In this document: in pieces, positions 1-11,200 of the stretch
Position numbering within the stretch: position 1 is the stretch's first letter
Layout of the letters: the number at the start of each line of letters is the position of its first letter
Position numbers and translations under genes: made by a program
From: Bolinopsis microptera
Lineage: Eukaryota > Ctenophora > Tentaculata > Lobata > Bolinopsidae
Reading direction: 5' to 3'
DNA: 64,000 nucleotides
Assembly: GCF_026151205.1 (NCBI RefSeq)
Contig: NC_087072.1
Coordinates: 4,258,260-4,322,259, forward strand
Notes under the pieces: generated by a model
What the model saw: only the letters and a program-made list of their open reading frames with translations
Databases searched by the model: none
What the model was told of the DNA's origin: nothing

Positions 1-1400
1 CTGATCTTTGGTGAACTCTGCTGTATTAGTATACAGTATCAACCATTACATGCCGCACGGATTCGTTCATAGTCAATTGGACTGCCTCAAGATAATTAAT
101 CCACCATCTGGGTCTTTATCTCTGGCTCGCCTATCAGTCTCTTCCAATGGGGCGGCTGTCAAGCTCTTTAAAAGCAACATGGATGGGACGCATTGTTGAG
201 GAACGGTGTGACAAGTGAACTTGATACATATATAGCTTCTTGCTGACAATAGCACCCTACAAATTCACCCTGTGCCCCACTTAGGAAGACCTATAAGTCT
301 CCCATGATATGACAGCTGCTGGTAACAGCTGTTATTTAGGAAAGGATTATTTTCCAAATCTTTATGGTCTACTTTTATCCACACCTGAAGCTGGTCTTCC
401 ACCTCACGTGACATTGACTGTGACAGCCCTGGTACAGGCAAAGCCTCTTCGATGCGGAGAGATGCAAGATATTAACACTTTCAAATCATCACGTACCTTG
501 TATACCCGCTTCAGTTACATTATCACAAAATCACTGTCACATGATCACTCACGCGACTATTTAAAGCTGTTATTACCGCTAAATAGGGAGAATTGTTATC
601 AATAATACCAAGTCAAACTCTGTGGGATAAAGGGTTGTAATAAAATAGATTTATAACAAGGTTAGATAACTCTCTAGTTATAACTCTCAGATGTACTTGG
701 TTGATCAGTGATATGAGTGTGTATGGTTATTACGCTGAGTGATCTGTGTTTAATATCCAAATCACTTCAATAAATAAAAAAGGCTTGATAAAAAAGGTAA
801 CTTGGTCGCCTTTTTTTGTGAAGCGGTCTCCTACTAGTTAGAGTGGTCTGCTTCACACACATCTCTTGTACGAGGTACAACTGAATTTCCAGAATAGCAG
901 AGAGTTTAGCAGCAGAGTTTCATCAGCACAATCACGATGTGAATTGCCAGCTCTCATATGATTGACTGCCATAACCTTAGTTAGGAAAGGGATTGATATA
1001 TATTATTCATTGTAGTTCACTCTCTCTGTATCTAAGAGTGTCTACCGTATTTATCTTACGGGTTACTTTAACCAAAAATTTTTGTGTCATCATTTTGTAA
1101 CCCTTGGCATTAGGAATGGCCGTTCTTATCATGGCTTAGAATCAAAGTAACAGTAATTAAATGATGTCACAAATACTAACTAACCTCAAGGTTACAGTTC
1201 TAAGTAAATCTTAATCAATAAGTATATAGACTGAGCATTACTAATCGCACTACGTATGAGCATCCAGTATCAATTATCCTAATATAATAAGGCTCCTAAT
1301 TCCCTAGCGTATTGATGAGGTTAGCTCGAACCCTGAATCATTTATATTAACCGTCTATAATTAACACTGTGTTTTCAAAAACACAACAGTACCATTAATT

Positions 1401-1486
1401 GTAGGTTTATAACCTACCAAGACGCGCACCGAGTTGGACTTGTCGACGGTCTATTTGAAACAAATATTTAACGAGTATCACTGTTA
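1401..1486 (-). repeat. dispersed repeat, GTCGACG/CGGCGCGCG family, copy 1
   Basis: Reverse copy of a short dispersed repeat. The family reads roughly AACGGGTGATAC, then TAAAATATTTG, then GTCGACGAGTCCAACTC, then CGGCGCGCG and GTAGGTTATAAACCTAC. Other copies lie near 3.5, 8.2, 14.3, 26.3 and 27.0 kb. It has no coding capacity and is probably the end of a non-autonomous transposon. Confidence 0.7.
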
Positions 1487-3530
1487 AAACTATTGAGGAA
1501 AACAAAATTTGGGGTCGTTCACATATTGCAAAAAAAAACAAAAACTCGTGCACGCTAACTATTAACGAGTGATACTTTCACATAGCCATGTGTATACGCG
1601 TACTGCGTGACGCGCTTGTTTCGGCGGTCGCGCGCTGCAAGCGCCAAACGACATTATCATGGATACACTTCTTTATTTTCAGCAACTAGTATGTAAGCGC
1701 GCATAAAAAGGCGCGCTACCATTTTACCGCCATTCTAGGTTTCACTGATTTCTGGGCCACAATACACAATATGTCCAATATGATTCTAATTGTTGCTCCT
1801 AATCTGATAATTCTAATGACAGTGACTGCTCCCTATTAACCAACCGACCAACATTTTCAGTCGAACCCTAAAATTACTAATACCAAATTTAAACCCCACA
1901 CATGCGTGTATAGTCTCCAAATCTTCTCTCTGCTCTCGGACTTTGTTCTTTTGAATAGAACAAAGTCTAGTGTAATGTGCTTGCGAGGAAAACTTAAAAG
2001 TGCGCTATTAGCCAATCAGCATAACCACGCCCTGCTTGATTGGACCGTAAAAGATTTTGACTGCACAAATATTATTTTCCAAACATTATAACTGGCTGTT
2101 CACACACATCTCAATTAAATTCCTCTAGGCTACTGTTTTCCAAGTCTTGTCCTGTGAGTAAAGAATGTGTGAGAAGGTATTAATAAAATAAATGTATATT
2201 TTTTGAATTTTTAAATCTAATCTGAGAATGAAGTATAAAGAAATTTTTAATTAGCACTGTATAGTTTAAGATATTTATAGCTTATTATAACCATTGATAC
2301 AAAGGCCATAATCTTTCGCAAGCTCTTTAATATCCACCTTGAAGCCACATTTTATATCCTTGAACCACACAATATAAACTATTAAAGCATGTTTTAGTGT
2401 AGACTTTTTGTCACAACAAGACTGCAACCTATAGTAACAACTATAAACAGAACCCCTAATGTCTACTAACAAATTTCTTCTAGTCCTAAAATGAGCCCTG
2501 TCTCTAAAAACCTAACTGAACTAGCGTTTCGGTGTGTGCAAAAGCTTTCAGGCACGCGCATTCCTTGCCCCGTTAGTTACCTGTCCTTCCAAAACCAAAC
2601 TAGCAGTCAAGGACAAAAAGTCATACACCAAATGGGCATTATATTTTATGAATTGTTTTACATCTTTTTATTCTGTAAAATGTGCTAAAATTAAATTTCT
2701 TGTTTCATTGAAAATTTCTTGTTTCATTGAGAACTGTTTGTATACTTTAACAAATAGTGATTTTAACTTTGAGATAAACTGCTAGATTATTATATTTTTG
2801 TACCAATGTTCACCTAACTTAACGTCTCTCACTGACACCATCGCCCGGCAACCAATTTTAAAGTAAAATTTATTAACGATCTGACTACAGACTGGCGGTC
2901 AACGTTCCCCGTATAGTAGCTCAACGGAGGAGGTAACCAGGGCACGTGTTAATGAAAAATGTACGTGTCCTTCCACAATCCCTTCTGTTGGGTCACACGT
3001 TATTGGGAACTGAGATCGCTATCGTGTAACTAGAAGCAGTATATGCAAAGTAACTTAGGTGATAGGTGATAGGCAATATGAAATTACACATCTTACTTTA
3101 ACTTTATCCCGTCATGGACTTATCAACTAACGGCTGGTGGTGGTGTCATCGTTTGTCGTACTCAAAACGTTTCGCGGTTGCAAATGCCGGCCCATCGAGG
3201 AAAATCTTGTTACTTTGTTTTTTTAACCATTATAAAGTTTGTTTAGTCGGATATAGTACAGAATTCAAACAGTTCCCGAAACAAAAAAGCGAACATTTGA
3301 TTTTTGTTTCGGCGACTGAATCGTCGATGGGCCGGCAAATATTTGTTGTCGAGTAGTGTTGAATACTCATATTAACATTATTATTGATTTAATTTAATTG
3401 ACGATGTCAATTCATGGCAGCTCGGCGCGGCACAGTAGCGCATTTCGCCGATCTAGCCAGTGTGAAGCCTCATTGAGTGCGCGGCGCGGCACAGTAACGC
3501 ATCGCGCTACAAGGCTCTGGTGAGAGCAAG

Positions 3531-3636
3531 GTGATACTCGTAAAATATTTGTTCAATATATTATCAATTATGGATCACTGTCGACCACTGTCGAGTCCAA
3601 CTCGGCGCGCGTCCTGTTAGGTTATAAACCTACAAG
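3531..3636 (+). repeat. dispersed repeat, GTCGACG/CGGCGCGCG family, copy 2
   Basis: Forward copy with the TACTCGTAAAATATTTG block, the GTCGAGTCCAACTCGG core and the palindromic GTTATAAACC end. The PLE fragment begins within about 70 bases downstream. Confidence 0.7.
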
Positions 3637-3702
3637 CTAACTACCAATCGGAAAAAGCAAAGTATACGCAACAAGAGCCACGCGCTGAGGTAGATTGTTA
3701 AA

Positions 3703-3863
3703 TCTAATTCAACCCGTGAATTCAAAGTGAACGGCAAGAAGGTTAAAGCTTCCCCTGGAAACTGCCAGAGCTACAACATCATTTATCTGTTCCAATGTAG
3801 TGTCTGTGGAAAGGCTTACGTCGGTCGCACAACTCGATCTCTACGGGTTAGGACTGGAGAACA
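3703..3863 (+). pseudogene. Penelope-like element GIY-YIG endonuclease, 5' part
   Basis: Open frame for the start of a GIY-YIG nuclease domain of the Penelope-like type. Visible are NIIYLFQC, the CxxC pair of CSVCGK, then AYVGRTTRSLRVR and the conserved GEH. In PLEs this domain follows the reverse transcriptase and nicks the target. The frame is cut right after the EH pair by a CR1-like LINE and resumes at 7196, where RVKYYKLL continues the same domain in register. No reverse transcriptase is visible upstream, so this is a 5'-truncated PLE copy later hit by a LINE. The family call is from motifs only. Confidence 0.8.
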
Positions 3864-6800
3864 TAATAAAACAAAAGTTTAATAAAACAAAAGTTAAATT
3901 TATTACCAATTATTCAATCAATACATATCATAAATTCTAATATTGGAAACACAATGCAAAATGGATGTCTTAAACTATAATTTTGTTGTGACTAATAATC
4001 TATTGACTTTCAAAGTTGAATTTTAGTTAAGTATGAAATGCCACCACATCATAGTTAGGGTAAAATGTTATTTTTAAATTTTAAAATTGAGAAGATTGCT
4101 CTATGGCTTAAAATTTAAAATTCTAGCAAAAGATATCTTATTTTTAAATAGTTGGTTACAGTTTATGACAGTACTGGCATGACTAGTTTTATTGTGGCTG
4201 GTAAAAGGACCCAGTTGCCTGTAAGGGCTTTACCGAACCCCTGGGGACCACAATGTGATAAGATCAGGCCAGATGTTTCTATGTAGAGCAATTTATTTAT
4301 TTCGGAGCTATGGTTATATGATATTGCTGGTGGTCATGTTTAAAGGTCAGTTTATTCTTGTGTGCTAATTATCCATCCAGATGCTTAGTGATGTGCGTAA
4401 ATCATGCCCTTCTACGATATAATATAATGTTTAACCATAAATTTGTTTTTACCACAGAAACTGTGGCACTAATGTCAATTAACAATATTTACATTCATTG
4501 ATATTTAAAGCGTGTTTTTCCCCAGCACTACTACACAACAAAAACCTGTCGGCCCACCGAGGGAACACGGTCGCAGAACAAAGAGCCCAATTGTGCTCTT
4601 CTATTCTGTGATCGTGTGTATCTACTATAAACTAGCTAAATGTACTAAGAAAATTTAATGGAATCATTACAGTCGTTTGATAAGTTCATGTGTCAAAGTA
4701 ATGTTCATGGTGATCAAATTTTTGGATCCCCGGTGGGCAAACACTTGTCCCAAAGGTTAAGGCAAACCTGTCAATGTTTCACCATACGAAGTAAGGCGAT
4801 TTGAACATATACTCAGCTTACAACTCAACCCATGGGACAAGACGTCGTGAGCCTCAAAATTCTCCAAAATATATAGCACATACCTAGTTAGCAAACACTA
4901 AACACAACATACATACGATACCAAATAATGTATAATGCCATTACTACATTCGAAAGAAAATATATCTGCTATCTAATTTAAAAAATTGAAGAATAAACCT
5001 GAAGAAAGGAGAAGGAGAGAGGGGTTTGGGAGAGGCAGATTAGGAAAACAACAGGATCCTGTGCCGCAGGATTTTAAAATTTGTTGTATGATGATTCGTT
5101 TTGTTTCGTCTCTTAGATTAATATAGGTCTGATACCCTTGTCATGGTTCTTTGCAATAACACCGTGGTTTACTCATATGATTTAGTTTACTTAATTAACC
5201 TATTTCAATGATAATTCATTTGCATCAAAGTTGTAACTGCACCATAGTTGTCTGTCATATTTAGATTGTAGTTCCAACAAAGCTTTCTTAAGATTATTCT
5301 TGAATATACTGATAGGAGTAGAGAAGTCTATTTCACTCGTTGACTTACGGCAGTGATTCCAAATACTGGTTGATTGGTAGATGAATAGTGAGGATGGAGT
5401 GGGTGGGATGAAGTAGTTGTCTCTTCTTGGTGACCTGTTGAATAAAGAGAACATTGAGACTGGTGATTGGAACTTATTAATTTTAAACATTTCCAGTAAA
5501 CAGTGCAACTTATGAAGATTGTGGACAGTCAGGAAGTTATACTCGTTACAGATTGGTTTACTGTGTTCTAGTTCAAAGAAATCTTTGCCTAACATCTGCT
5601 TGATAACTTTACCGGTCTTATCCCTAGTGATAGGCCTTACTCTGGCACATGTTTTGAACTTATTGAAGTACGCATCATTATCACCAAAGAGAATTCTTAT
5701 GCATTTCTTTTGTGTTTTAAATATGGCTTCTAGTTTATTATTTGATACACCTCCCCAAACAGATATTCCATAACATAGGTGTGATTCAAAAAGGGTGTGG
5801 TACAGGTCCTTATATAGTTTTTTAGGTACACAGCGTCTAATTCCACATAGTCTACCAATCTCACATTTCAATTTACGATTTAACGCTCTTAGGTGAGCAT
5901 CCCAGTTCAGTTTTTGGTCAATAATGACTCCAAGAAACTTAGTTTCCTCTACCTTTTTAATTATTATATTATTCAGTGTCAGTTCTAATTCATTGGTGTT
6001 TGAATCTGGTTCATTTCTACAGTTCGGCTTAAAGTGGATATAACAACATTTCTTTGTGTTGATATGCAGCAAGTTACTCTTCATATACTGATGAACAAGT
6101 TTAAGAATTTTGTTAGCTTTGCAGTAAAGTGTTTTTATACATTTATCTACAACAAATATGTTGGTGTCATCGGCAAAAAGTATAAACTTACCTAGGTCTG
6201 ATACTCTATATATTTCATTGATGTAGATAATGAAAAGCAAGGGACCTAATACTGACCCCTGAGGCACACCAAATATTACAGACAGTTTTTCGGATTCTTC
6301 TCCAAGTACTGAAACATATTGCTGTCTATAAGAGAGGTAACTGGCTATTAATTTATTTGCAGTCCCTCGAATTCCATAATCATTCAGTTTTTTAAGCAGC
6401 TTATCATGACAGATAGTATCAAAAGCTTTACTTAAATCAATGAAGATGCCTAGTACATGATTTTTATCTCTTAGTGATTTTTCAATATAGTCGACAGAGA
6501 AGTTAAGTGCATGGCTTGTCGAATGATTTTTTCTGAACCCATATTGATTTTCATATAATAATCCTTGTGACTGAAAGAAACTGTAAAGCCTGGAGAATAT
6601 GATTTTCTCGAGTATTTTACCAAATATCGCTAAGGTTGAGATAGGCCTGTAATTTTCAAGAAGCTCAGCATTTTCTTTCTTATATATTGGACTTATTTTA
6701 CCTACTTTTAGGTCGTCTGGAAAAACTCCTTGTTGCATACATTCGTTATACAATACCGATAGTAGTGGGCTAATTATGCCTGATACTGCCTTTACTATAT

Positions 6801-7195
6801 GTACTGGTATATCACTAGCCTTGCCATTCTTAAGTTCCGATATGATCTTAGCCACCTCTTCAGGTGAGCAGTCATGTAGATATATATTAGCTGTATTCGA
6901 TTTAGGTAAGAGGTCACAGAAACTTGGAAGCTGATTTATTTGTATCTCTCCTAGTTCTGTGTAGGCTGCATTAAGGTTAGATGCTAGGGATACAAAATAC
7001 TTATTGAATTCATTCGCTATAACTCTGCGATTAGTTATCCTTTCATTATCTATGGTAAATATAGGTCTGATATCACGTTTCTGTTTGCCACGAATTTTAT
7101 TTATAAGTTCCCAGGTTTTCTTGGAGTTTCCCTGAGTTTCAAGAAACTTGTCAGAATAATATTCGGATACAGCCTTTTTACGAACCTTTTTTATA
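3864..7195 (-). mobile_element. CR1-like LINE, copy 1 (5'-truncated)
   Basis: Minus-strand non-LTR retrotransposon whose 3' end, at the left, is a short direct repeat of the AATAAAACAAAAGTT type. About 1.3 kb of 3' UTR separates it from the reverse-transcriptase stop at 5200. The 5' end is truncated at about 7195, inside the linker before the RT domain. It interrupts a PLE endonuclease frame, with at most a few ambiguous bases of target duplication (AT or ATA). Nearly identical to copy 2 at 8231-11878, implying recent activity. The CR1/L2-like assignment rests on RT motifs. Confidence 0.85.
5200..7194 (-). CDS. CR1-like LINE reverse transcriptase, 5'-partial
   Basis: Reverse transcriptase of a CR1/Jockey-group LINE, which copies its RNA at a nicked target. 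The frame is open from the truncation point to the stop at 5200. Motifs in order: YRPISTL (fingers), GFRKNHST, the catalytic-aspartate block IDLSKAFDTICH, GVPQGSVLGPLLF, then LFADDTN with the catalytic DD (FADD rather than the commoner YADD), and KFLGVIID. A thumb and C-terminal region follows. No stop or frameshift lies within the RT, so the element is young although the EN domain is absent. Compared with copy 2 it lacks about 100 N-terminal linker residues. Confidence 0.88.
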   Translation of the reverse strand: MKKVRKKAVSEYYSDKFLETQGNSKKTWELINKIRGKQKRDIRPIFTIDNERITNRRVIANEFNKYFVSLASNLNAAYTELGEIQINQLPSFCDLLPKSNTANIYLHDCSPEEVAKIISELKNGKASDIPVHIVKAVSGIISPLLSVLYNECMQQGVFPDDLKVGKISPIYKKENAELLENYRPISTLAIFGKILEKIIFSRLYSFFQSQGLLYENQYGFRKNHSTSHALNFSVDYIEKSLRDKNHVLGIFIDLSKAFDTICHDKLLKKLNDYGIRGTANKLIASYLSYRQQYVSVLGEESEKLSVIFGVPQGSVLGPLLFIIYINEIYRVSDLGKFILFADDTNIFVVDKCIKTLYCKANKILKLVHQYMKSNLLHINTKKCCYIHFKPNCRNEPDSNTNELELTLNNIIIKKVEETKFLGVIIDQKLNWDAHLRALNRKLKCEIGRLCGIRRCVPKKLYKDLYHTLFESHLCYGISVWGGVSNNKLEAIFKTQKKCIRILFGDNDAYFNKFKTCARVRPITRDKTGKVIKQMLGKDFFELEHSKPICNEYNFLTVHNLHKLHCLLEMFKINKFQSPVSMFSLFNRSPRRDNYFIPPTPSSLFIYQSTSIWNHCRKSTSEIDFSTPISIFKNNLKKALLELQSKYDRQLWCSYNFDANELSLK

Positions 7196-7458
7196 GGGTC
7201 AAATATTATAAACTTTTAAATGGTGATAAGGTAGATGAAACAAGTGATGAATATAGTTTGGGTTTACATTTGTTGGATCATGGTTTTAGACAAAGGGGAG
7301 ATTTTAACAGAATTTTTAATGTGTCAATTATTGATAATTCTAGTCCTAAAACTTTGGATGTCCGTGAACATAAATATATTCAACTACTCAAGACTTTAAA
7401 ACCTTTAGGAATTAACACTATAAATCCTTTTGGCCTTCCATTACTCCTAACTTCTTAA
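7196..7458 (+). pseudogene. Penelope-like element GIY-YIG endonuclease, 3' part
   Basis: Continuation of the nuclease domain begun at 3703. The first codons, AGG GTC AAA, read RVKYYKLL and directly follow GEH on the other side of the LINE. Next come LGLHLLDHGF, LDVREHKYIQLL and a C-terminal INPFGLPLL with a stop at 7458, the usual C-terminus of PLE GIY-YIG proteins as I know the family. Because the frame resumes exactly, the LINE hit an otherwise undamaged endonuclease frame. Confidence 0.8.
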
Positions 7459-7906
7459 TTTTAACTTTATAACCGTTTTAAGAGTGTTCAGATTTTTAAA
7501 GGAATTTTTGGTTTTACTAACTTTTTACAATTTCTATTACTGGGCCGCGCTCAGCCTGTCATTCCGCCAAATCTTTATTGTCATCTATTTATGTTAATGA
7601 ACATAATAGCCTGGGGTCCTCAGGTAAAATTTCTAGGGCTTATGTCACTGAAGATGACGCCTTGCAACATGTTTGGCGATAGCCTGTAGATTGATAGTTT
7701 GATCTCAGTATTTACAACAATTCATTTAGTTTGATTGATTCAAAGGGAAACAAATTCCTCTGTTAAATCTAATTATTGGATTGTAAAATCGCCAAAATAC
7801 GCCCGCATGCGTGTTTAATATGAGAAAGTTTAAATAAGTCAGGATATGTTAATCATTTATGAACATGATAGTCTGCCGTCCCCAGATAAACATAAACATG
7901 AGTTTT

Positions 7907-8114
7907 CGCGTACTGCGTGACGCGCTTGTTCAGCGGGTGCGCAATACTGCAAGCAATCACACAATCAATAATCAACCGAGAGGATGGGGAGTTCCAAATG
8001 GCTACGCTAGTATAATTTTAATACAATAGTTGCTCTAACCAGAGCTCTCTCGCTTGCAGTAGCGCGCGACCGCCACTATTCTACTTGTAAAACAAGCGCG
8101 TCACGCAATACGCG
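7907..8114. mobile_element. short inverted-repeat element (MITE-like)
   Basis: About 25-bp terminal inverted repeats: CGCGTACTGCGTGACGCG on the left and the near-complement CGCGTCACGCAATACGCG on the right, with ~160 bp between. No coding capacity. Partial copies occur near 1600, 11990-12020 and 16230-16270. The transposase family is unknown. Confidence 0.55.
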
Positions 8115-8154
8115 TAGACACATGGCTATGTTAAATACAATAGCTATGTGTATT

Positions 8155-8230
8155 AACGGGTGATACTAGTAAAATAATTGTTTCAATTAGACCGTCGACG
8201 AGTTCAACTCGGCGCGCGTTTTAGTAGGTT
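8155..8230 (+). repeat. dispersed repeat, GTCGACG/CGGCGCGCG family, copy 3
   Basis: Forward copy that stops abruptly in GTAGGTTATA where LINE copy 2 begins. The complementary end (AAAACCTACAAC) reappears at about 11880, so the LINE inserted into the palindromic tail of this repeat. Confidence 0.7.
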
Positions 8231-11200
8231 ATAATAAAACAAAAGTTAATAAAACAAAAGTTAAATTTATTACCAATTATTCAATCAATACATATCATAA
8301 ATTCTAATAATGGAAACACAATGCAAAATGGATGTCTTAAACTATAATTTTGTTGTGACTAATAATCTATTGACTTTCAAAGTTGAATTTTAGTTAAGTA
8401 TGAAATGCCACCACATCATAGTTAGGGTAAAATGTTATTTTTAAATTTAAAAATTGAGAAGATTGCTCTATGGCTTAAAATTTAAAATTCTAGCAAAAGA
8501 TATCTTATTTTTAAATAGTTGGTTACAGTTTATGACAGTACTGGCATGACTAGTTTTATTGTGGCTGGTAAAAGGACCCAGTTGCCTGTAAGGGCTTTAC
8601 CGAACCCCAGGGGACCACAATGTGATAAGATCAGGCCAGATGTTTCTATGTAGAGCAATTTATTTATTTTGGAGCTATGGTTATATGCTATTGATGGTGG
8701 TCATGTTTAAAGCTCAGTTTATCCTTGTGTGCTAATTATCCATCCAGATGCTTAGTGATGTGGGTAAATCATGCCCTTCTACGATATATAATGTTTGACC
8801 ATAAATTTGTTTTTACCACATAAACTGTGGCACTAATGTCAATTAACAATATTTACATTCATTGATATTTAAAGCGTGTTTTTTCCCCAGCACTACTACA
8901 CAACAAAAACCTGTCGGCCCACCGAGGAAACACGGTCGCAGAACAAAGAGCCCAATTGTGCTCCTCTATTCTGTGACCGTGTGTATCTACTATAAACTAG
9001 CTAAATGTACTAAGAAAATTTAATGGAATCATTACAGTCGTTTGATAAGTTCACGTGTCAAAGTAATGTTCATGGTGATCATATTTTTGGATCCCCGGTG
9101 GGCAAACACTCGTCCGAAAGGTCAAGGCAAACCTGTCGATGTTTCACCATACGAAGTAAGGCGATTTGAACATATACTCAGCTTGCAACTCAACCCATGG
9201 GACGAGACGTCGTGAGCCTCAAAATTCTTCAAAATATATAGCACATACCTAGTTAGCAAACACTAAACACAACATACATACGATACCAAATAATGTATAA
9301 TGCCATTACTACATTCGAAAGAAAATATATCTGCTATCTAATTTAAAAAATTGTAGAATAAACCTGAAGAAGGAGAAGGAGAGAGGGGTTTGGGAGAGGC
9401 AGAGTAGGAAAACAACAGGATCCTGTGCCGCAGGATTTTAAAATTTGTTGTATGATGATTCGTTTTGTTTCGTCTCTTAGATTAATATAGGTCTGATACC
9501 CTTGTCATGGTTCTTTGCAATAACACCGTGGTTTACTCATATGATTAAGTTTAGTTAATTAACCTATTTCAATGATAATTCATTTGCATCAAAGTTGTAA
9601 CTGCACCATAGTTGTCTGTCATATTTAGATTGTAGTTCTAACAAAGCTTTCTTAAGATTATTCTTGAATATACTGATAGGAGTGGAGAAGTCTATTTCAC
9701 TTGTTGACTTACGGCAGTGATTCCAAATACTGGTTGATTGGTAGATGAATAGTGAGGACGGAGTGGGTGGGATGAAGTAGTTGTCTCGTCTTGGTGACCT
9801 GTTGAATAAAGAGAACATTGAGACTGGTGATTGGAACTTATTAATTTTAAACATTTCCAGTAAACAGTGCAACTTATGAAGATTGTGGACAGTCAGGAAG
9901 TTATACTCGTTACAGATTGGTTTACTGTGTTCTAGTTCAAAGAAATCTTTGCCTAACATCTGCTTGATAACTTTACCGGTCTTATCCCTAGTGATAGGCC
10001 TTACTCTGGCACATGTTTTGAACTTATTGAAGTACGCATCATTATCACCAAAGAGAATTCTTATGCATTTCTTTTGTGTTTTAAATATGGCTTCTAGTTT
10101 ATTATTTGAAACACCTCCCCAAACAGATATTCCATAACATAGGTGTGATTCAAAAAGGGTGTGGTACAGGTCCTTATATAGTTTTTTAGGTACACAGCGT
10201 CTAATTCCACATAGTCTACCAATCTCACATTTCAATTTACTATTTAACGCTCTTAAGTGAGCATCCCAGTTCAGTTTTTGGTCAATAATGACTCCAAGAA
10301 ACTTAGTTTCCTCTACCTTTTTAATTATTATATTATTCAGTGTCAGTTCTAATTCATTGGTGTTTGAATCTGGTTCATTTCTACAGTTCGGCTTAAAGTG
10401 GATATAACAACATTTCTTTGTGTTGATATGCAGCAAGTTACTCTTCATATACTGATGAACAAGTTTAAGAATTTTGTTAGCTTTGCAGTAAAGTGTTTTT
10501 ATACATTTATCTACAACAAATATGTTGGTGTCATCGGCAAAAAGTATAAACTTACCTAGATCTGATACTCTATATATTTCATTGATGTAGATAATGAAAA
10601 GCAAGGGACCTAATACTGACCCCTGAGGCACACCAAATATTACAGACAGTTTTTCGGATTCTTCTCCAAGTACTGAAACATATTGCTGTCTATTAGAGAG
10701 GTAACTGGCTATTAATTTATTTGCAGTCCCTCGAATTCCATAATCATTCAGTTTTTTAAGCAGTTTATCATGACAGATTGTATCAAAAGCTTTACTTAAA
10801 TCAATGAAGATGCCTAGTACATGATTTTTATCTCTTAGTGATTTTTCAATGTAGTCGACAGAGAAGTTAAGTGCATGGCTTGTGGAATGATTTTTTCTGA
10901 AGCCATATTGATTTTCATATAATAATCCTTGCGACTGAAAGAAACTGTAAAGCCTGGAGAATATGATCTTCTCAAGTATTTTACCAAATATCGCTAAGGT
11001 TGAGATAGGCCTGTAATTTTCAAGAAGCTCAGCATTTTCTTTCTTATATATTGGACTTATTTTACCTACTTTTAGGTCGTCTGGAAAAACTCCCTGTTGC
11101 ATACATTCGTTATACAATACCGATAGTAGTGGACTAATTATACCTGATACTGCCTTTACTATATGTACTGGTATATCACTAGCCTTGCCATTCTTAAGTT

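Larger units (their letters stand above)
1..3702. other. repeat-rich noncoding stretch
   Basis: I recognise no gene here; open frames are short and without familiar motifs. About 822-890 matches 18368-18437 (tract with TCACACACATCTCTT), so it is part of a dispersed repeat. Position 1511 starts GGGGTCGTTCACATATT, the terminal sequence of the MITE at 31875-32045. Around 1577-1650 lies sequence shared with the MITE at 7907-8114, and 3397-3510 shares GGCGCGGCACAGTA blocks with about 15285-15390. The stretch looks like layered transposon debris. Confidence 0.55.

Noticed and set aside
309-605. 98-codon plus-strand frame near the left edge
   Set aside because: No recognisable domain and no coding-like conservation cue; likely chance.
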